Position numbers and translations under genes: made by a program. A stretch of DNA of 64,000 nt from Paenalcaligenes suwonensis (GTDB taxonomy: Bacteria; Pseudomonadota; Gammaproteobacteria; Burkholderiales; Burkholderiaceae_B). The stretch lies in contig NZ_JAANPV010000003.1 of assembly GCF_011290505.1 (NCBI RefSeq), forward strand, positions 186,001 to 250,000, in the 5' to 3' direction. The notes under the pieces were generated by a model. The model was given only the letters and a program-made list of their open reading frames with translations. It was not told the origin of the DNA and did no database searches. This document shows positions 43,609 through 54,837 of this stretch, piece by piece. Numbering within the stretch: the stretch's first letter is position 1; the number at the start of each line of letters is the position of its first letter.

Positions 43609-44091
43609 ATGAATACGATTGAGCTAGATAAAGCTAGCCTGCGCATACTGGACGAGCTACAAAAAAATGCAGAATTAAGTAATGCAGAGTTAGCCGAACG
43701 CGTAGGATTATCCGCTTCGCCTTGCTGGCGTCGAGTCGCTGACCTTAAACAAGCAGGCGTACTCAGGGGTTCAGTGTCATTGGTAGACCCTTTAAAGCTA
43801 GGGCTAGCCGTGAACGTGTTTGTGCACGTCACACTAAAAAACCAAGACAAACACTCGCTAGAAGTCTTTACCGATGCCATCAGTAAACGCCCCGAGGTGA
43901 TGGAATGCTATTTAATGAGTGGCGATGCTGACTTTATGCTGCGCGTGGTCATACAAGACTTACAACGCTTTCAAGCACTGCTACTGGAGTGCCTTACCCA
44001 AATCCCTAGCGTGGCCAGCATCCGCTCTAGCTTTGCACTAAGCCAAGTGAAATACACCACTGCACTACCTACCGAGCATTTACGCGGTTAA
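43609..44091 (+). CDS. Lrp/AsnC-family transcriptional regulator
   Basis: A 160-residue regulator with an N-terminal HTH (about 5-60: ASLRILDELQKNAELSNAEL and VGLSASPCWRRVADLKQAG) and a RAM effector domain (about 70-150) with the EVMECYLMSGDADFMLRV core. It binds amino acids and forms octamers in the family. Position suggests that it controls the divergent EamA exporter. It has its own terminator. Confidence 0.9.
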   Translation: MNTIELDKASLRILDELQKNAELSNAELAERVGLSASPCWRRVADLKQAGVLRGSVSLVDPLKLGLAVNVFVHVTLKNQDKHSLEVFTDAISKRPEVMECYLMSGDADFMLRVVIQDLQRFQALLLECLTQIPSVASIRSSFALSQVKYTTALPTEHLRG

Positions 44092-44134
44092 TGGCAGCCT
44101 CAACACGCGCATAACATGCCTACAATGCTCAACA

Positions 44135-44160
44135 AAAAGCCCCTCCATAGAGGGGCTTTT
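44135..44160. terminator. Bidirectional terminator between the Lrp gene and ribA
   Basis: AAAAGCCCCTC/GAGGGGCTTTT has a CATA loop, with A and T runs at the two ends. Confidence 0.88.
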
Positions 44161-44179
44161 ACAGAAGGATGCGGTAGGT

Positions 44180-44782
44180 TTACTCTGTCGTAGCGTCTGA
44201 CGCTAACAAGTGACCCAGCTTTTCTGCTTTGGTTTGCAAGTACCCGCTATTAAAGGGGTTACTCACAATTTGGTGTGGTACACGCTCAACCACGTTATAG
44301 CCCAGCTCTTCCAACGCTTTGGTTTTTCTGGGGTTGTTGGTCATCACACGCAGGTCTTTGATACCAAAATGATCCAACATAGGTTTGCATATATCGTAGC
44401 GACGCATATCAGCCTCAAAGCCCAACTGCTCATTGGCTTGAACGGTATCTGCTCCTTGATCCTGCAACTGATAGGCACGAATCTTGTTAACCAAGCCTAT
44501 GCCTCGGCCCTCTTGGCGCAGGTACATCACGACACCACGGCCAGCCTCGGCAATACGCTCAAGTGCTTTACGCAGCTGTGGGCCACAGTCACAACGCTGA
44601 CTAAACAGCGCATCACCCGTCAAACACTCGGAGTGCACACGCACTAATACAGGTTCAGGTGTAGAAATGTCGCCAAACGCGATCAGCAGATGCTCTTTAT
44701 TTGTTTGATCATCCACGAAAACATGCAGATCAAACACGCCCCAAGGCATGGGTAATTTACTGGAGGTAATATGGTTCAACAA
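44180..44782 (-). CDS. ribA: GTP cyclohydrolase II
   Basis: A 200-residue enzyme, close to the 196 of E. coli RibA. Zinc ligands Cys53, Cys64 and Cys66 are present (SECLTG, RCDCG), as are the substrate-binding [11 protein letters not shown] and the [15 protein letters not shown] segment. It opens GTP to the diaminopyrimidine that starts riboflavin synthesis. It is a stand-alone form with no RibB fusion. No flavin riboswitch is seen before it. Confidence 0.95.
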   Translation of the reverse strand: MLNHITSSKLPMPWGVFDLHVFVDDQTNKEHLLIAFGDISTPEPVLVRVHSECLTGDALFSQRCDCGPQLRKALERIAEAGRGVVMYLRQEGRGIGLVNKIRAYQLQDQGADTVQANEQLGFEADMRRYDICKPMLDHFGIKDLRVMTNNPRKTKALEELGYNVVERVPHQIVSNPFNSGYLQTKAEKLGHLLASDATTE

Positions 44783-45013
44783 AACAGGAAACCCGCAAAA
44801 AGACGTATAAGCAAACCATCCTGCCCTGCCTTACGTCGTACAAATACCAAGCTATAAGAATACCATTCTTACTCTTTCATCGCACTGCACTATTGTGTCT
44901 TAGCGCTGCGAGCACACCCACCATTCACACTTTTTTGCGGTTCTCTACTTGGCGTGCCCACAACCTACCGCATATGATACGCCTCAATCATTCTTTTTAC
45001 GGAGCCTGCTCTG

Positions 45014-45394
45014 ATGAAACTACTGTCCTTATGCCTAGCTGGCACGGCTCTTTTGCTAAGCGCCTGCTCTACCACTACTCCCGACATCATTGACCCGCGC
45101 ACATTCAGAGCGCAAGGCAATGAACCCGGCTGGCATATAGACCTGCAAAACGGCCACGCTTCTATAGTGCTGAATTATGGCGATACACGTTACACCAGCT
45201 CTGCTGCGCAAACACTAATGGGCTCTACCCAAACGCGCTACAGCGGCCAAGGTCCTAACGGCGACTGGACACTTACTGTGATCAAGCAGGAGTGCTCTGA
45301 CACCATGAGCGACCAAAGCTACGAATACACCAGCATTTTGAAAACCGAAGGTAAAACCTTACGCGGCTGCGGTAACTACATACCACAACCCTAA
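45014..45394 (+). CDS. COG3650-type lipoprotein
   Basis: A 126-residue lipoprotein. The signal peptide ends in the lipobox LLSAC with Cys19. The mature part has FRAQGNEPGWHIDL and a C-terminal CGNYIPQP, typical of the COG3650 'uncharacterised membrane protein' group that is often found near heat-shock or copper genes. Function is unknown. ACGGAGCC precedes the ATG. It is a single gene with its own terminator. Confidence 0.78.
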   Translation: MKLLSLCLAGTALLLSACSTTTPDIIDPRTFRAQGNEPGWHIDLQNGHASIVLNYGDTRYTSSAAQTLMGSTQTRYSGQGPNGDWTLTVIKQECSDTMSDQSYEYTSILKTEGKTLRGCGNYIPQP

Positions 45395-45399
45395 ATGCA

Positions 45400-45432
45400 C
45401 TAAGCCCTGTACTAGACAGGGCTTAGTTTTTC
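45400..45432. terminator. Terminator between the COG3650 lipoprotein gene and purB
   Basis: CTAAGCCCTGT/ACAGGGCTTAG arms (45400-45410 with 45416-45426) are followed by TTTTTC. The stem is long enough to end both convergent transcripts. Confidence 0.85.
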
Positions 45433-45467
45433 TTGCCTACCTAATTAGGTAGAGACAGAAGGCTTTC

Positions 45468-46853
<1,386 letters not shown>

Positions 46854-47105
46854 TCAAAGAAAAATAGCAAAGCGCTATTCTACCATTGCCTGAGCATGGC
46901 TTTCGTTGCTCACATCAGAAGCATGCTATAGACCTACTCGAAAGCGCTAATAATCACAAGACCAACTCTATTAGTGGGTTATTTCTATACATATAAACCA
47001 CACTCTCTCGTACTTACACGATGCTGTATGCCCAGACAGGTAATTTCACATGACTTAATGTTCCTTCCTGCTATACTTTTCTCGGATTGGATTGATGTAA
47101 TACCT

Positions 47106-47723
47106 ATGAAACTTCTCGGTTCTCTAACAAGCCCCTACACCCGCAAAGTTCGGGTGGTGATGGCAGAAAAAAAATTGGATCATGAACTCATACTGGAAAA
47201 CGTATGGTCTGCTGATTCCGACATTGGTCGTTATAACCCGCTAGGCAAAATTCCTTGCTTACTGTTTGATGACGATAGTTCCCTGTTCGATTCCCGCGTA
47301 ATCGTTGAATACCTGGACACACTGTCCCCGGTAGGTAGACTGATCCCGCAATCAGGTCGTGAACGTGCGGCAACCAAATGCTGGGAAGCCATCGCTGATG
47401 GTCTGCTAGATGCTGCCGTCGCCATTCACATCGAACGCAACCGTCGCCCACCCGAGCTGTATTACGCAGACTGGGTGACTCGACAAGAAGGCAAAATTCA
47501 TGCGGCTCTTGAACACATGAATACCGCCTTGGGTGAGCAACCGTTTTGTACCGGTATCAGCTTCACCCTCGCGGATATTGCCGTAGGCTGTGCCCTAGGT
47601 TTTCTGGATCTACGACTGCCCTGCATTAACTGGCGCGAGTCGTTCCCCAATCTAGATCGCCTGCACGAGAAGCTGCTAGAACGCCCTTCGTTCTCAAGCA
47701 CGATTCCGCCCCAGCAAGCCTAA
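47106..47723 (+). CDS. Glutathione S-transferase family protein
   Basis: A 205-residue protein with an N-terminal thioredoxin fold (MKLLGSLTSPYTRKVRVV, then NPLGKIPCL and DSRVIVEYLD) and a C-terminal helical domain (FTLADIAVGCALGFLDL). The Ser-Pro-Tyr-Thr start is typical of small bacterial GSTs of the YfcF/YibF type. The ATG at 47106 gives the normal family length; longer frames to 46974 add unrelated residues. The ribosome site is weak. The substrate is unknown. Confidence 0.87.
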   Translation: MKLLGSLTSPYTRKVRVVMAEKKLDHELILENVWSADSDIGRYNPLGKIPCLLFDDDSSLFDSRVIVEYLDTLSPVGRLIPQSGRERAATKCWEAIADGLLDAAVAIHIERNRRPPELYYADWVTRQEGKIHAALEHMNTALGEQPFCTGISFTLADIAVGCALGFLDLRLPCINWRESFPNLDRLHEKLLERPSFSSTIPPQQA

Positions 47724-47725
47724 AT

Positions 47726-47755
47726 AAAAAAGCACTGTTTTCACAGTGCTTTTTT
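47726..47755. terminator. Bidirectional terminator between the GST gene and mnmA
   Basis: AAAAAAGCACTGT/ACAGTGCTTTTTT arms have a 4-base loop, with A and T runs for both directions. Confidence 0.9.
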
Positions 47756-47775
47756 TATGGTGCTAGAAAGAAGCG

Positions 47776-48891
47776 TTAGCTGATCAAGCCTCCGCCCAAA
47801 CACACATCACCGTCATACATCACCACAGATTGGCCTGGAGTCACGGCCCACTGCGGTTCGGTAAACGTTAACGACAGAGTTTGCGCATCGCTTTGCAACA
47901 ACGTGCACTCTGCATCAGGTTGACGGTAACGAGTTTTAGCACCGTATATGCCTTGTGCGGGCGCCTCACCGGAAATCCAACTCACATGGTCTGCTTTGAG
48001 TTCGCGATCTAATAACCAAGGATGATCATGGCCTTGCACCACATACAGCGTGTTATTCGCCAAATCTTTTCTAGCGGCATACCACGCATCAGCCGTACCA
48101 TCTTCACGCTGATGCCCTTTAATGCCACCTATCCCTAGCCCTTTGCGTTGACCAAAGGTATAAAACGCCAACCCCACGTGTTGACCCAAAACTTCGCCTT
48201 CAGGGGTTTTAATTGGCCCTGGTGCTGTAGGCAAGTAACGGTTCAAGAATTCCCTAAATGGGCGCTCTCCAATAAAACATATACCGGTAGAGTCCTTTTT
48301 CTTGGCATTAGGCAATTGCAGTTCTTCAGCAATACGACGTACCTCGGTTTTGGGTAACTCACCCAATGGGAACAAGGTACGAGACAACTGCGCCTGATTT
48401 AACCTATGCAAGAAATAGCTTTGATCTTTGCTGGTATCCAAGCCTTTTAGCAACTGATACTGCGTACGACCCGCCTCTTCCACCGCTCGCACACGCGCGT
48501 AGTGACCGGTCGCAATCAAATCAGCGCCTAAGGACATGGCATGATCTAAAAACGCCTTAAACTTAATTTCGGCATTACACAGCACATCAGGGTTGGGGGT
48601 ACGGCCAGCCGAGTATTCGCGTAAAAACTCGGCAAATACACGGTCCTTATATTCAGCAGCAAAGTTTACTGCTTCAATATCTACACCCACCAGATCCGCC
48701 ACACTGGCGGCATCCAGCCAATCTTGCCTAGACGAACAGTATTCTGAATCGTCATCGTCTTCCCAGTTTTTCATGAAAAGGCCGATGACTTCATAGCCTT
48801 GCTGCTTTAGCAGCCAAGCACTTACCGAGGAGTCCACACCGCCGGACATCCCCACAACCACACGACCTTTTTTCATGGATGAATGCTGCAT
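47776..48891 (-). CDS. mnmA: tRNA-specific 2-thiouridylase MnmA
   Basis: A 371-residue enzyme with the PP-loop GMSGGVDSS (14-22), catalytic Cys105 ([11 protein letters not shown]) and Cys205 ([10 protein letters not shown]), matching Cys102 and Cys199 of E. coli. It puts sulfur on U34 of Lys, Glu and Gln tRNAs in the cytoplasm. Only 22 bases separate it from the aroG stop upstream, so the two are probably co-transcribed. The start may be 48891 or the internal ATG five codons later. Confidence 0.96.
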   Translation of the reverse strand: MQHSSMKKGRVVVGMSGGVDSSVSAWLLKQQGYEVIGLFMKNWEDDDDSEYCSSRQDWLDAASVADLVGVDIEAVNFAAEYKDRVFAEFLREYSAGRTPNPDVLCNAEIKFKAFLDHAMSLGADLIATGHYARVRAVEEAGRTQYQLLKGLDTSKDQSYFLHRLNQAQLSRTLFPLGELPKTEVRRIAEELQLPNAKKKDSTGICFIGERPFREFLNRYLPTAPGPIKTPEGEVLGQHVGLAFYTFGQRKGLGIGGIKGHQREDGTADAWYAARKDLANNTLYVVQGHDHPWLLDRELKADHVSWISGEAPAQGIYGAKTRYRQPDAECTLLQSDAQTLSLTFTEPQWAVTPGQSVVMYDGDVCLGGGLIS

Positions 48892-48913
48892 AACACTTTA
48901 CCGTTTTTCCGTT

Positions 48914-50002
48914 TTAGGCTGTTGCACCAGCCTCTTGTTTGGCGGCCACTACTGTACGACGTGTACGACGAGCCTGTGCCAAACGCTCCAACACTGCGAT
49001 GGAGCTTTCCCAACCAATACAACCATCAGTAATACTTTTACCGTAGGTCAGCTCTTGACCTTCTACTAGGTCTTGACGGCCTTCCACCAAGTGGCTTTCT
49101 ACCATCACGCCAAAAATACGTTCGTCGCCATTTTCGATCTGTTCGCAAATCTCGTTGATCACTTCTGGCTGACGACGGTAGTCTTTGTTGCTGTTTGCAT
49201 GGCTAGCATCAATCATGACACGAGCACGCAAACCATTAGACTCCATTTCTTGGCTAGTTTTTTCTACGCTTTCTGCATCGTAGTTAGCTGTTTTACCACC
49301 ACGCAAAATAATATGGCAGTCTTGGTTACCTGTTGTAGACACAATGGCAGAATGGCCGCCTTTGGTCACTGACAAGAAATGGTGCGGCGAAGCGGCTGCT
49401 TTAATCGCATCTACGGCAATACGTGTACTGCCACCGGTACCATTTTTGAAACCTACTGGGCAAGACAAACCAGAAGACAACTCACGGTGCACCTGACTTT
49501 CTGTAGTACGCGCACCAATAGCGCCCCACGATACCAAGTCTGCAATGTACTGAGGAGTGATCATATCCAAGAATTCGCAGCCTGCGGGCAAACCTAGCGA
49601 GTTCACCTCTAACAACAGCTCACGTGCTGTACGCAACCCTTGGTTAATGTTGAAGCTGCCATCCATGTTGGGGTCGTTGATCAAACCTTTCCAACCCACG
49701 GTAGTGCGAGGCTTCTCGAAGTACACACGCATGATAATCAGCAAATCATCTTTGAAACGTTGCTGCTCCACCTGCAAGCGACGCGCGTAATCCATCGCGG
49801 CTTTAGTGTCGTGAATAGAGCATGGCCCAATCACAACGACAAGGCGGTCGTCCTTAGCGTGCAAAATGTTATGAACCTCACGGCGCGTTTGATGCACGGT
49901 AGAGGCCACTTCTGTGGAACATGGGAACTCGCGCATGACATGGGCAGGCGGGCAAAGTTCTTTAATTTCTTTAATACGCAGATCATCTGTATTGTGCGAC
50001 AC
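48914..50002 (-). CDS. aroG: 3-deoxy-7-phosphoheptulonate (DAHP) synthase, AroG type
   Basis: A 362-residue class Ia DAHP synthase that joins phosphoenolpyruvate and erythrose-4-phosphate to start the shikimate pathway. Motifs include VVIGPCSIHD, KPRTTVGWKG, GARTTESQVHRELSSGLS and the metal-binding IDASHANSNK. The effector-pocket residues NTDDLRIKEI at the N-terminus and HHFLSV (a Phe where AroG has Phe209) fit the Phe-sensitive form. GTG at 50002 is preferred because it aligns with the E. coli start and follows GGAG by seven bases; a longer frame to 50047 begins inside the leader hairpin. Confidence 0.94.
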   Translation of the reverse strand: MSHNTDDLRIKEIKELCPPAHVMREFPCSTEVASTVHQTRREVHNILHAKDDRLVVVIGPCSIHDTKAAMDYARRLQVEQQRFKDDLLIIMRVYFEKPRTTVGWKGLINDPNMDGSFNINQGLRTARELLLEVNSLGLPAGCEFLDMITPQYIADLVSWGAIGARTTESQVHRELSSGLSCPVGFKNGTGGSTRIAVDAIKAAASPHHFLSVTKGGHSAIVSTTGNQDCHIILRGGKTANYDAESVEKTSQEMESNGLRARVMIDASHANSNKDYRRQPEVINEICEQIENGDERIFGVMVESHLVEGRQDLVEGQELTYGKSITDGCIGWESSIAVLERLAQARRTRRTVVAAKQEAGATA

Positions 50003-50047
50003 GATTTCACTCCATTGGATTGTGCCGGTAGCAAATAAATGCGGCAC

Positions 50048-50196
50048 AAAAAAAGCCGCCTTTTTTGCTGGCGGCTTTTTTAAGGATTTCGTTTACTAGT
50101 TTGCTTGTGTAGCAGACATCCTTCCTTGCGCCAGCGGCCTCGGAAAAGCAAAAAAGTAAGCGAAAAAATAAGATTTCTGTAAAAGCATTCAATCAT
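50048..50196 (-). promoter_or_regulatory. Possible attenuator leader of aroG-mnmA
   Basis: On the minus strand a terminator-like stem AAAAAAGCCGCC/GGCGGCTTTTTT (50048-50081) lies 46 bases before the aroG start. Upstream, GCTGGCG at 50129-50135 is fully complementary to part of the 5' arm and could form an antiterminator. A 38-codon frame (ATG at 50194-50196, stop ending at 50080) has four Phe and one Tyr in its first 18 codons. The layout resembles aromatic amino-acid attenuation, but no good ribosome site is seen for the leader frame. Confidence 0.4.
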
Positions 50197-50420
50197 GCTA
50201 GCACAAAGAAAAATGCACCACAACGATAAATTGTATAAAGCGCAACACCCACACACATTGGGTCGCGCGCGCAACGCATGACCCATTTACGCAGGCTATG
50301 TCAACCTTAATTATTATCTATACATACAATTTGAACTGAAATCATTTTTCAGTGTACGATTTCAATGGAAATTATTTGCATATCGCATTATCTGTACGCG
50401 ATACCCACAAGGAGTTTGCA
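50082..50420. other. Divergent spacer between aroG and ehuB
   Basis: Apart from the candidate leader frame and the EctR-type motif, no gene is seen. The part nearest ehuB is AT rich (50300-50400) and should hold the ehuB promoter. Confidence 0.5.
50330..50352. promoter_or_regulatory. EctR-type operator candidate upstream of ehuB
   Basis: TTTGAACTGAAATCAT (50330-50345) matches 15 of 16 bases of the motif at 57326-57341 before ectR. It also contains the inverted repeat CTGAAA-TCATT-TTTCAG (50336-50352). A second small repeat, ATTTC-AATG-GAAAT, lies just downstream. Confidence 0.6.
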
Positions 50421-51278
50421 ATGAAACGTCCCCTATTACGCTCAGCCATCGCCACCTCGCTGGCATTGAGCTGCACCGCCCTACTGCCCGCACATGCCGT
50501 CAGCCTAGAAGACTTACAACAACGCGGCACCGTACGCATCGCCGTTGCCAATGAAATACCCTACGGCTACATGGATATGAGTGGAGAAGCCAAAGGCCCG
50601 GGCCCAGAGGTTGCCGCCGCCATCATGAAAAACTTAGGGGTAGAGAGGATTGAATGGGTGACCACTAACTTTGGCTCCCTGATTCCAGGACTACAAGCTA
50701 ACCGTTTCGACATGGTGGCTGCCGAAATGGCGATATTGCCCGAGCGCTGCAAACAGGTGCTGTACTCCAACCCCAATAGCTCCTATGGCGAAGGGTTACT
50801 CGTTGCCAAAGGCAACCCTAAAGACCTGCACACCTACGAAGAGTTCGCTACAGGCGACCACACTATTGCCATCATGGCTGGTGCCGACCAACTAGAGATG
50901 ATGCAAGCACTGGGCATAGATGAAAGCCGCTTGGTCACCCTAGCCAATAATGCGGATGCCATTTCAGCAGTCTCTACAGGGCGCGCCGATGCTTACGCCG
51001 CCACCAGCTTAACCGTCAGCGAACTCGCCTCTAAAAGCGATAAAGTCGAACCAGCAGCCGAATTTAAAGACCCCATCGTCAATGGCGAGCCAGTACGTAG
51101 CTGGGGTGGCTTTGCTTTCTCCCAAGACTCTGAAAGCCTACGTGATGCAGTGAACGACGAACTACGTTCATTTAAGCGCACCCCTGCGTGGCAAGACATA
51201 CTTTCGCGCTATGGGTTTAGCGATACCGATATGAGCCACTCTAACGAACGCACCACCGAACAGTTGTGCGCTGGCTGA
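50421..51278 (+). CDS. ehuB: Ectoine/hydroxyectoine ABC transporter, substrate-binding protein EhuB
   Basis: A 285-residue exported protein with a signal peptide of about 26 residues (ending LLPAHA, cut before VSLEDL). The fold is that of polar amino-acid binding proteins: GTVRIAVANEIPYGYMD at the start, then EWVTTNFGSLIPGLQANRFD. The match to EhuB, not a general amino-acid binder, comes from the motif set and from the adjoining ehuCDA and ect genes. AAGGAG seven bases before the ATG decides the start at 50421. Confidence 0.92.
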   Translation: MKRPLLRSAIATSLALSCTALLPAHAVSLEDLQQRGTVRIAVANEIPYGYMDMSGEAKGPGPEVAAAIMKNLGVERIEWVTTNFGSLIPGLQANRFDMVAAEMAILPERCKQVLYSNPNSSYGEGLLVAKGNPKDLHTYEEFATGDHTIAIMAGADQLEMMQALGIDESRLVTLANNADAISAVSTGRADAYAATSLTVSELASKSDKVEPAAEFKDPIVNGEPVRSWGGFAFSQDSESLRDAVNDELRSFKRTPAWQDILSRYGFSDTDMSHSNERTTEQLCAG

Positions 51279-51279
51279 G

Positions 51280-51951
51280 ATGAACTGGTTTAGTTATGTG
51301 CCCCCGTTACTAGAGGGGGCTTGGGTGACGGTACAACTCACGTTGTACTCCAGCGTGTTGGGATTGATCTTTGCCTTCGCCTTTGGTCTGGGCAAACTCT
51401 CCTCACACTGGGCGATTAAAAGTGTTTCTATCGCCTTTATAGAAATATTCCGGGGCACCTCGTTGTTGGTGCAATTATTCTGGCTGTATTTCGCACTCCC
51501 TGTACTCGGCGATTATATGGGTATAGACCTACGCCTTCCTGCCGTTGTAGCAGGCACCTTGGCACTGTCCTTAAATATAGGGGCCTATGGGGCTGAGGTT
51601 GTACGCGGCGCCATACAAGCCGTGCCCCCTACACAATTAGAAGCAGCCCTCGCTTTAGACTTCACCCCACGCCAAACCTTGTGGCGCATTAGTATCCCCC
51701 AAGCCATTCCTGAAATGATGCCTAGCTTTGGTAATTTAGCCGTACAAAACCTTAAAGACACGGCCTTGGTATCGCTGATCAGTTTGGGGGACTTGGTGTT
51801 TAGAGCCGAGCAAATACGTAATTTCACCCAAGACAGCACCACCATCTACAGCCTATTACTGTTTATGTATTTTGGAATGGCCTTGGTCTTAACTGCCGCC
51901 ATCAAGCTGTTAGAGCGCTACGTCTCGCGTTGGCGTCAGGGGGAACTCTAA
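51280..51951 (+). CDS. ehuC: Ectoine/hydroxyectoine ABC permease EhuC
   Basis: A 223-residue inner-membrane permease of the polar amino-acid (HisMQ) type, with five helices and the EAA loop EAALALDFTPRQTLWRISIPQAI. It follows the ehuB stop by one base and overlaps ehuD by one base. It pairs with EhuD to form the channel for ectoine uptake. Confidence 0.92.
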   Translation: MNWFSYVPPLLEGAWVTVQLTLYSSVLGLIFAFAFGLGKLSSHWAIKSVSIAFIEIFRGTSLLVQLFWLYFALPVLGDYMGIDLRLPAVVAGTLALSLNIGAYGAEVVRGAIQAVPPTQLEAALALDFTPRQTLWRISIPQAIPEMMPSFGNLAVQNLKDTALVSLISLGDLVFRAEQIRNFTQDSTTIYSLLLFMYFGMALVLTAAIKLLERYVSRWRQGEL

Positions 51952-52643
51952 TGTTATTTGGCTATAGCTGGGACACCAGTTCCAATTGGGCGTTTGCCGA
52001 GTCCATTTTGCCCATGTTGTTGCAAGGCATGATCGTCACACTACAAGCCACGTTATTGGGCTTTGTCGTTGCCGCCCTGCTAGGGCTGGTACTTGCCGGC
52101 CTAAAAAGTGCTCCTGTGAAATGGATTTCATGGCCTGCCACCGTCATCACAGAGTTTATACGTGACACCCCCTTGCTGGTGCAGTTGTTCTTTCTGTATT
52201 ACGTGCTGCCCGACTACGGCTTAGTACTACCTGCTTTTCTTACCGGCGCACTGGCCCTAGGCCTGCAATACAGTGCCTATACCGCCGAAGTCTACAGAGC
52301 TGGTATTCAATCTCTGGCCAAAGGCCAACTCGAAGCCGCACGTGCCCTGGATATTTCACCACTACGCACCTTTGTGATTGTAGTACTACCCCAAGCCATC
52401 CCTCGCGTTATCCCCGCATTGGGTAATTATCTGGTTTCTATTATGAAAGACGTACCGGTGCTTTCCGTCGTGTCGGTACTAGAGATGTTAAACGTTGCCA
52501 AGATCATTGGTGACCGTACCTTTAACTATCTAATCCCCCTCTCTATGGTGGGAGGCCTGTACTTGCTGATGACGTTAGTGGCTTCATGGTTAATACGGCT
52601 ACTGGATCAACGTTTGCCAAAAGAAGGAATTCCACTGAAATGA
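51951..52643 (+). CDS. ehuD: Ectoine/hydroxyectoine ABC permease EhuD
   Basis: A 230-residue inner-membrane permease with five helices and the EAA loop [23 protein letters not shown]. The ATG at 51951 follows AGGGGGAAC and overlaps the ehuC stop. Its own last four bases overlap the ehuA start. Confidence 0.92.
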   Translation: MLFGYSWDTSSNWAFAESILPMLLQGMIVTLQATLLGFVVAALLGLVLAGLKSAPVKWISWPATVITEFIRDTPLLVQLFFLYYVLPDYGLVLPAFLTGALALGLQYSAYTAEVYRAGIQSLAKGQLEAARALDISPLRTFVIVVLPQAIPRVIPALGNYLVSIMKDVPVLSVVSVLEMLNVAKIIGDRTFNYLIPLSMVGGLYLLMTLVASWLIRLLDQRLPKEGIPLK

Positions 52644-53434
52644 CTATTTCTCCCCCAGACCCTGAAGACATCATCCGCTTTGAAGGTGTGAACAAACGTT
52701 TTGGTGAGCACACCGTGTTAGATCACCTAGATTTCACTGTGAAGCGCGGTGAGAAAGTCACCATTATTGGCCCCTCCGGTTCAGGTAAATCTACCGTCTT
52801 ACGCATTTTGATGACCTTGGAAAACATCCAAGAAGGTGTAATTTGGGTAGCCGGAAAGCCGTTATGGCATCACCTCGAAAATGACCACTTATTGCCGGCC
52901 AGCGCCAATCACCTACGTGAAATGCGTAAGGAAATGGGCATGGTCTTTCAACAGTTCAATCTGTTCCCGCACATGACGGTGAAACGCAATATTACTGAAG
53001 CCCCAAGGCATGTACTGGGCCTAAGCAAAGAAAAGGCTGATAAACGCGCTGAAGAGTATTTGGAGTTGGTGGGACTAGCGGATCATGCCCATAAGTTCCC
53101 GTGCCAACTTTCTGGCGGCCAACAGCAGCGAGTCGCCATTGCCAGAGCGTTAGCGATGCGCCCTAACATTATGCTGTTTGATGAACCCACCTCAGCGCTA
53201 GACCCCGAGCTGGTCGGTGAGGTACTCAGCGTCATTCAGCGCCTCAGCACCAAGCACGACCTCACCATTTTGCTCGTCACGCACGAAATGCAATTTGCTA
53301 AAGAGGTTTCTGACCGTGTGTGTTTCTTTGATCAAGGAAAAATGGTGGAAGAAGGCCCACCCGAACAGATATTTGGAGCGCCGCAACAAGCCAGAACCCA
53401 AGAGTTCTTAAGCAGTTTCCTACAGCACGCTTAA
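52640..53434 (+). CDS. ehuA: Ectoine/hydroxyectoine ABC ATPase EhuA
   Basis: A 264-residue ATPase with Walker [10 protein letters not shown] at 44-52, signature [14 protein letters not shown], Walker [13 protein letters not shown] and the His switch LLVTHEMQF. It drives EhuCD. Last gene of the ehuBCDA unit; the following stem-loop also ends the convergent ectD transcript. Confidence 0.93.
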   Translation: MTISPPDPEDIIRFEGVNKRFGEHTVLDHLDFTVKRGEKVTIIGPSGSGKSTVLRILMTLENIQEGVIWVAGKPLWHHLENDHLLPASANHLREMRKEMGMVFQQFNLFPHMTVKRNITEAPRHVLGLSKEKADKRAEEYLELVGLADHAHKFPCQLSGGQQQRVAIARALAMRPNIMLFDEPTSALDPELVGEVLSVIQRLSTKHDLTILLVTHEMQFAKEVSDRVCFFDQGKMVEEGPPEQIFGAPQQARTQEFLSSFLQHA

Positions 53435-53449
53435 TACTCACTTTATAAA

Positions 53450-53475
53450 AATACAGGCCTGAAAAGGCCTGTATT
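53450..53475. terminator. Bidirectional terminator between ehuA and ectD
   Basis: AATACAGGCCT/AGGCCTGTATT arms (53450-53460 with 53465-53475) have a GAAA loop. TTCTTT follows on the plus strand and TTTTTA on the minus strand. Confidence 0.85.
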
Positions 53476-53499
53476 TCTTTGTGTTCACTAATAAAACTG

Positions 53500-54405
53500 C
53501 TACATAGCGATCACAGGTTGAGTATGTTCTCTGGCAGCCACATACTCAGGACGAGGCGCCAATCCATACTTGGGTGGACGCAGTTGATTTTCCACGCTGT
53601 TATACACCACAAACACATTCGCACGAGGCCACGGCGACAAATTACCCGCCGAGGCATGAAGCGTATTGCAATCAAAAAAGACCACTGAACCCGCTTTAGC
53701 TTCTACGGCTTGCAGTCCTCCTTGATCCGTTAGCATGCGCAAACTTAACTCGTCAGGCACGCCTACTTCCTGTTGGCGTAGCGAGTACTTGTAGTTGTCT
53801 TCAGGTGTTTCCCCTTGGCAACTGACAAACTGCCTATGCGACTGCGGTATTAACATTAAAGGGCCATTGCACGCTGTGTTATCGGTTAACAGCACAGAAC
53901 AACTCAGCGCCCGCATCGCGGGCATGCCGTCCTCCACATGCCAGGTTTCAAAGTCCGAATGCCAATAAAACTCTTTGCCATTTAAGGCAGGTTTCAGATT
54001 AATACGTGACTGATGTACATACACCTCTGAACCCAGTATTTGCCTCGCCACATCCAGCACGCGACGGTCGCGCACCATACGCTCTACCGCCTTAGCTAAA
54101 TAATGCACACCAAATACCGAGCGCAAGACTTGGCTGTCGGGCTCAAGCACGCACTCAGGTCGTTTACGAATTTTCGGATCGTTTTCCAGCTGCTGTAAGG
54201 CTTCCCATAAGGTCTGCACTTCTGCCGCATCAAACACCTGATCCACCACCACAAAACCCTGTGTTTCGTAGCGCTGCAATTGCTGCGCAGTCAGCCCTTG
54301 GGCGTACTCTCCCTCGTCGTACACCACCGGCTCTTGGCGCACAATCAGTGCACCGCCTCGGTCTGTGCGTGATACATAAGGATCTGCTACCAACACATTC
54401 ATCAC
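53500..54405 (-). CDS. ectD: Ectoine 5-hydroxylase
   Basis: A 301-residue non-haem iron dioxygenase. Iron ligands His149, Asp151 and His250 are in the EctD signature (FYWHSDFETWHVEDG) and in NTLHAS. It turns ectoine to 5-hydroxyectoine with 2-oxoglutarate and O2. GGAGGTGATG precedes the start (ATG at 54405 or 54402). It is the last gene of ectRABCD, 18 bases after ectC. Confidence 0.96.
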   Translation of the reverse strand: MMNVLVADPYVSRTDRGGALIVRQEPVVYDEGEYAQGLTAQQLQRYETQGFVVVDQVFDAAEVQTLWEALQQLENDPKIRKRPECVLEPDSQVLRSVFGVHYLAKAVERMVRDRRVLDVARQILGSEVYVHQSRINLKPALNGKEFYWHSDFETWHVEDGMPAMRALSCSVLLTDNTACNGPLMLIPQSHRQFVSCQGETPEDNYKYSLRQQEVGVPDELSLRMLTDQGGLQAVEAKAGSVVFFDCNTLHASAGNLSPWPRANVFVVYNSVENQLRPPKYGLAPRPEYVAAREHTQPVIAM

Positions 54406-54423
54406 ATCACCTCCATTGGCTAC

Positions 54424-54813
54424 TTAGGAAGACTGCAAGGGATACACCCCCTTCTCATCGTGCACTTCTTGACCGGTTAGCGGCGGGTTAAACACGCAAA
54501 TCACACGTAGCGGTTTTTCACCACCACGCAACCAATGCTCATCATGCTCATTCAGGGCATACACCACGCCGTCATGCAACGCGTATTTCTTCCCATCTTT
54601 AATGGTTTCAATCTCCCCATCACCTTCTATGCACCACACCGCCTCTAAGTGGTTTTGGTAATGGATGTGTGTTTCGGTACCCGGAAAAATCACTGTTTCA
54701 TGGAAGGAAAAACCCATACCGTCTTTACTCAGCAGTACTCGTCTGCTTACCCAGTTATCAGTACGCACCTCATCGGCAGTGCCTTTCACATCCTCTACAT
54801 TTCTCACAATCAT
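54424..54813 (-). CDS. ectC: L-ectoine synthase
   Basis: A 129-residue cupin that closes N-gamma-acetyl-diaminobutyrate to ectoine. Visible features are [12 protein letters not shown] at the start, [22 protein letters not shown] with the metal ligands, and [20 protein letters not shown] precedes the ATG. The length is normal for the family. Confidence 0.96.
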   Translation of the reverse strand: MIVRNVEDVKGTADEVRTDNWVSRRVLLSKDGMGFSFHETVIFPGTETHIHYQNHLEAVWCIEGDGEIETIKDGKKYALHDGVVYALNEHDEHWLRGGEKPLRVICVFNPPLTGQEVHDEKGVYPLQSS

Positions 54814-54837
54814 GTTCTGCCTCCTTAGGTTAATAGC

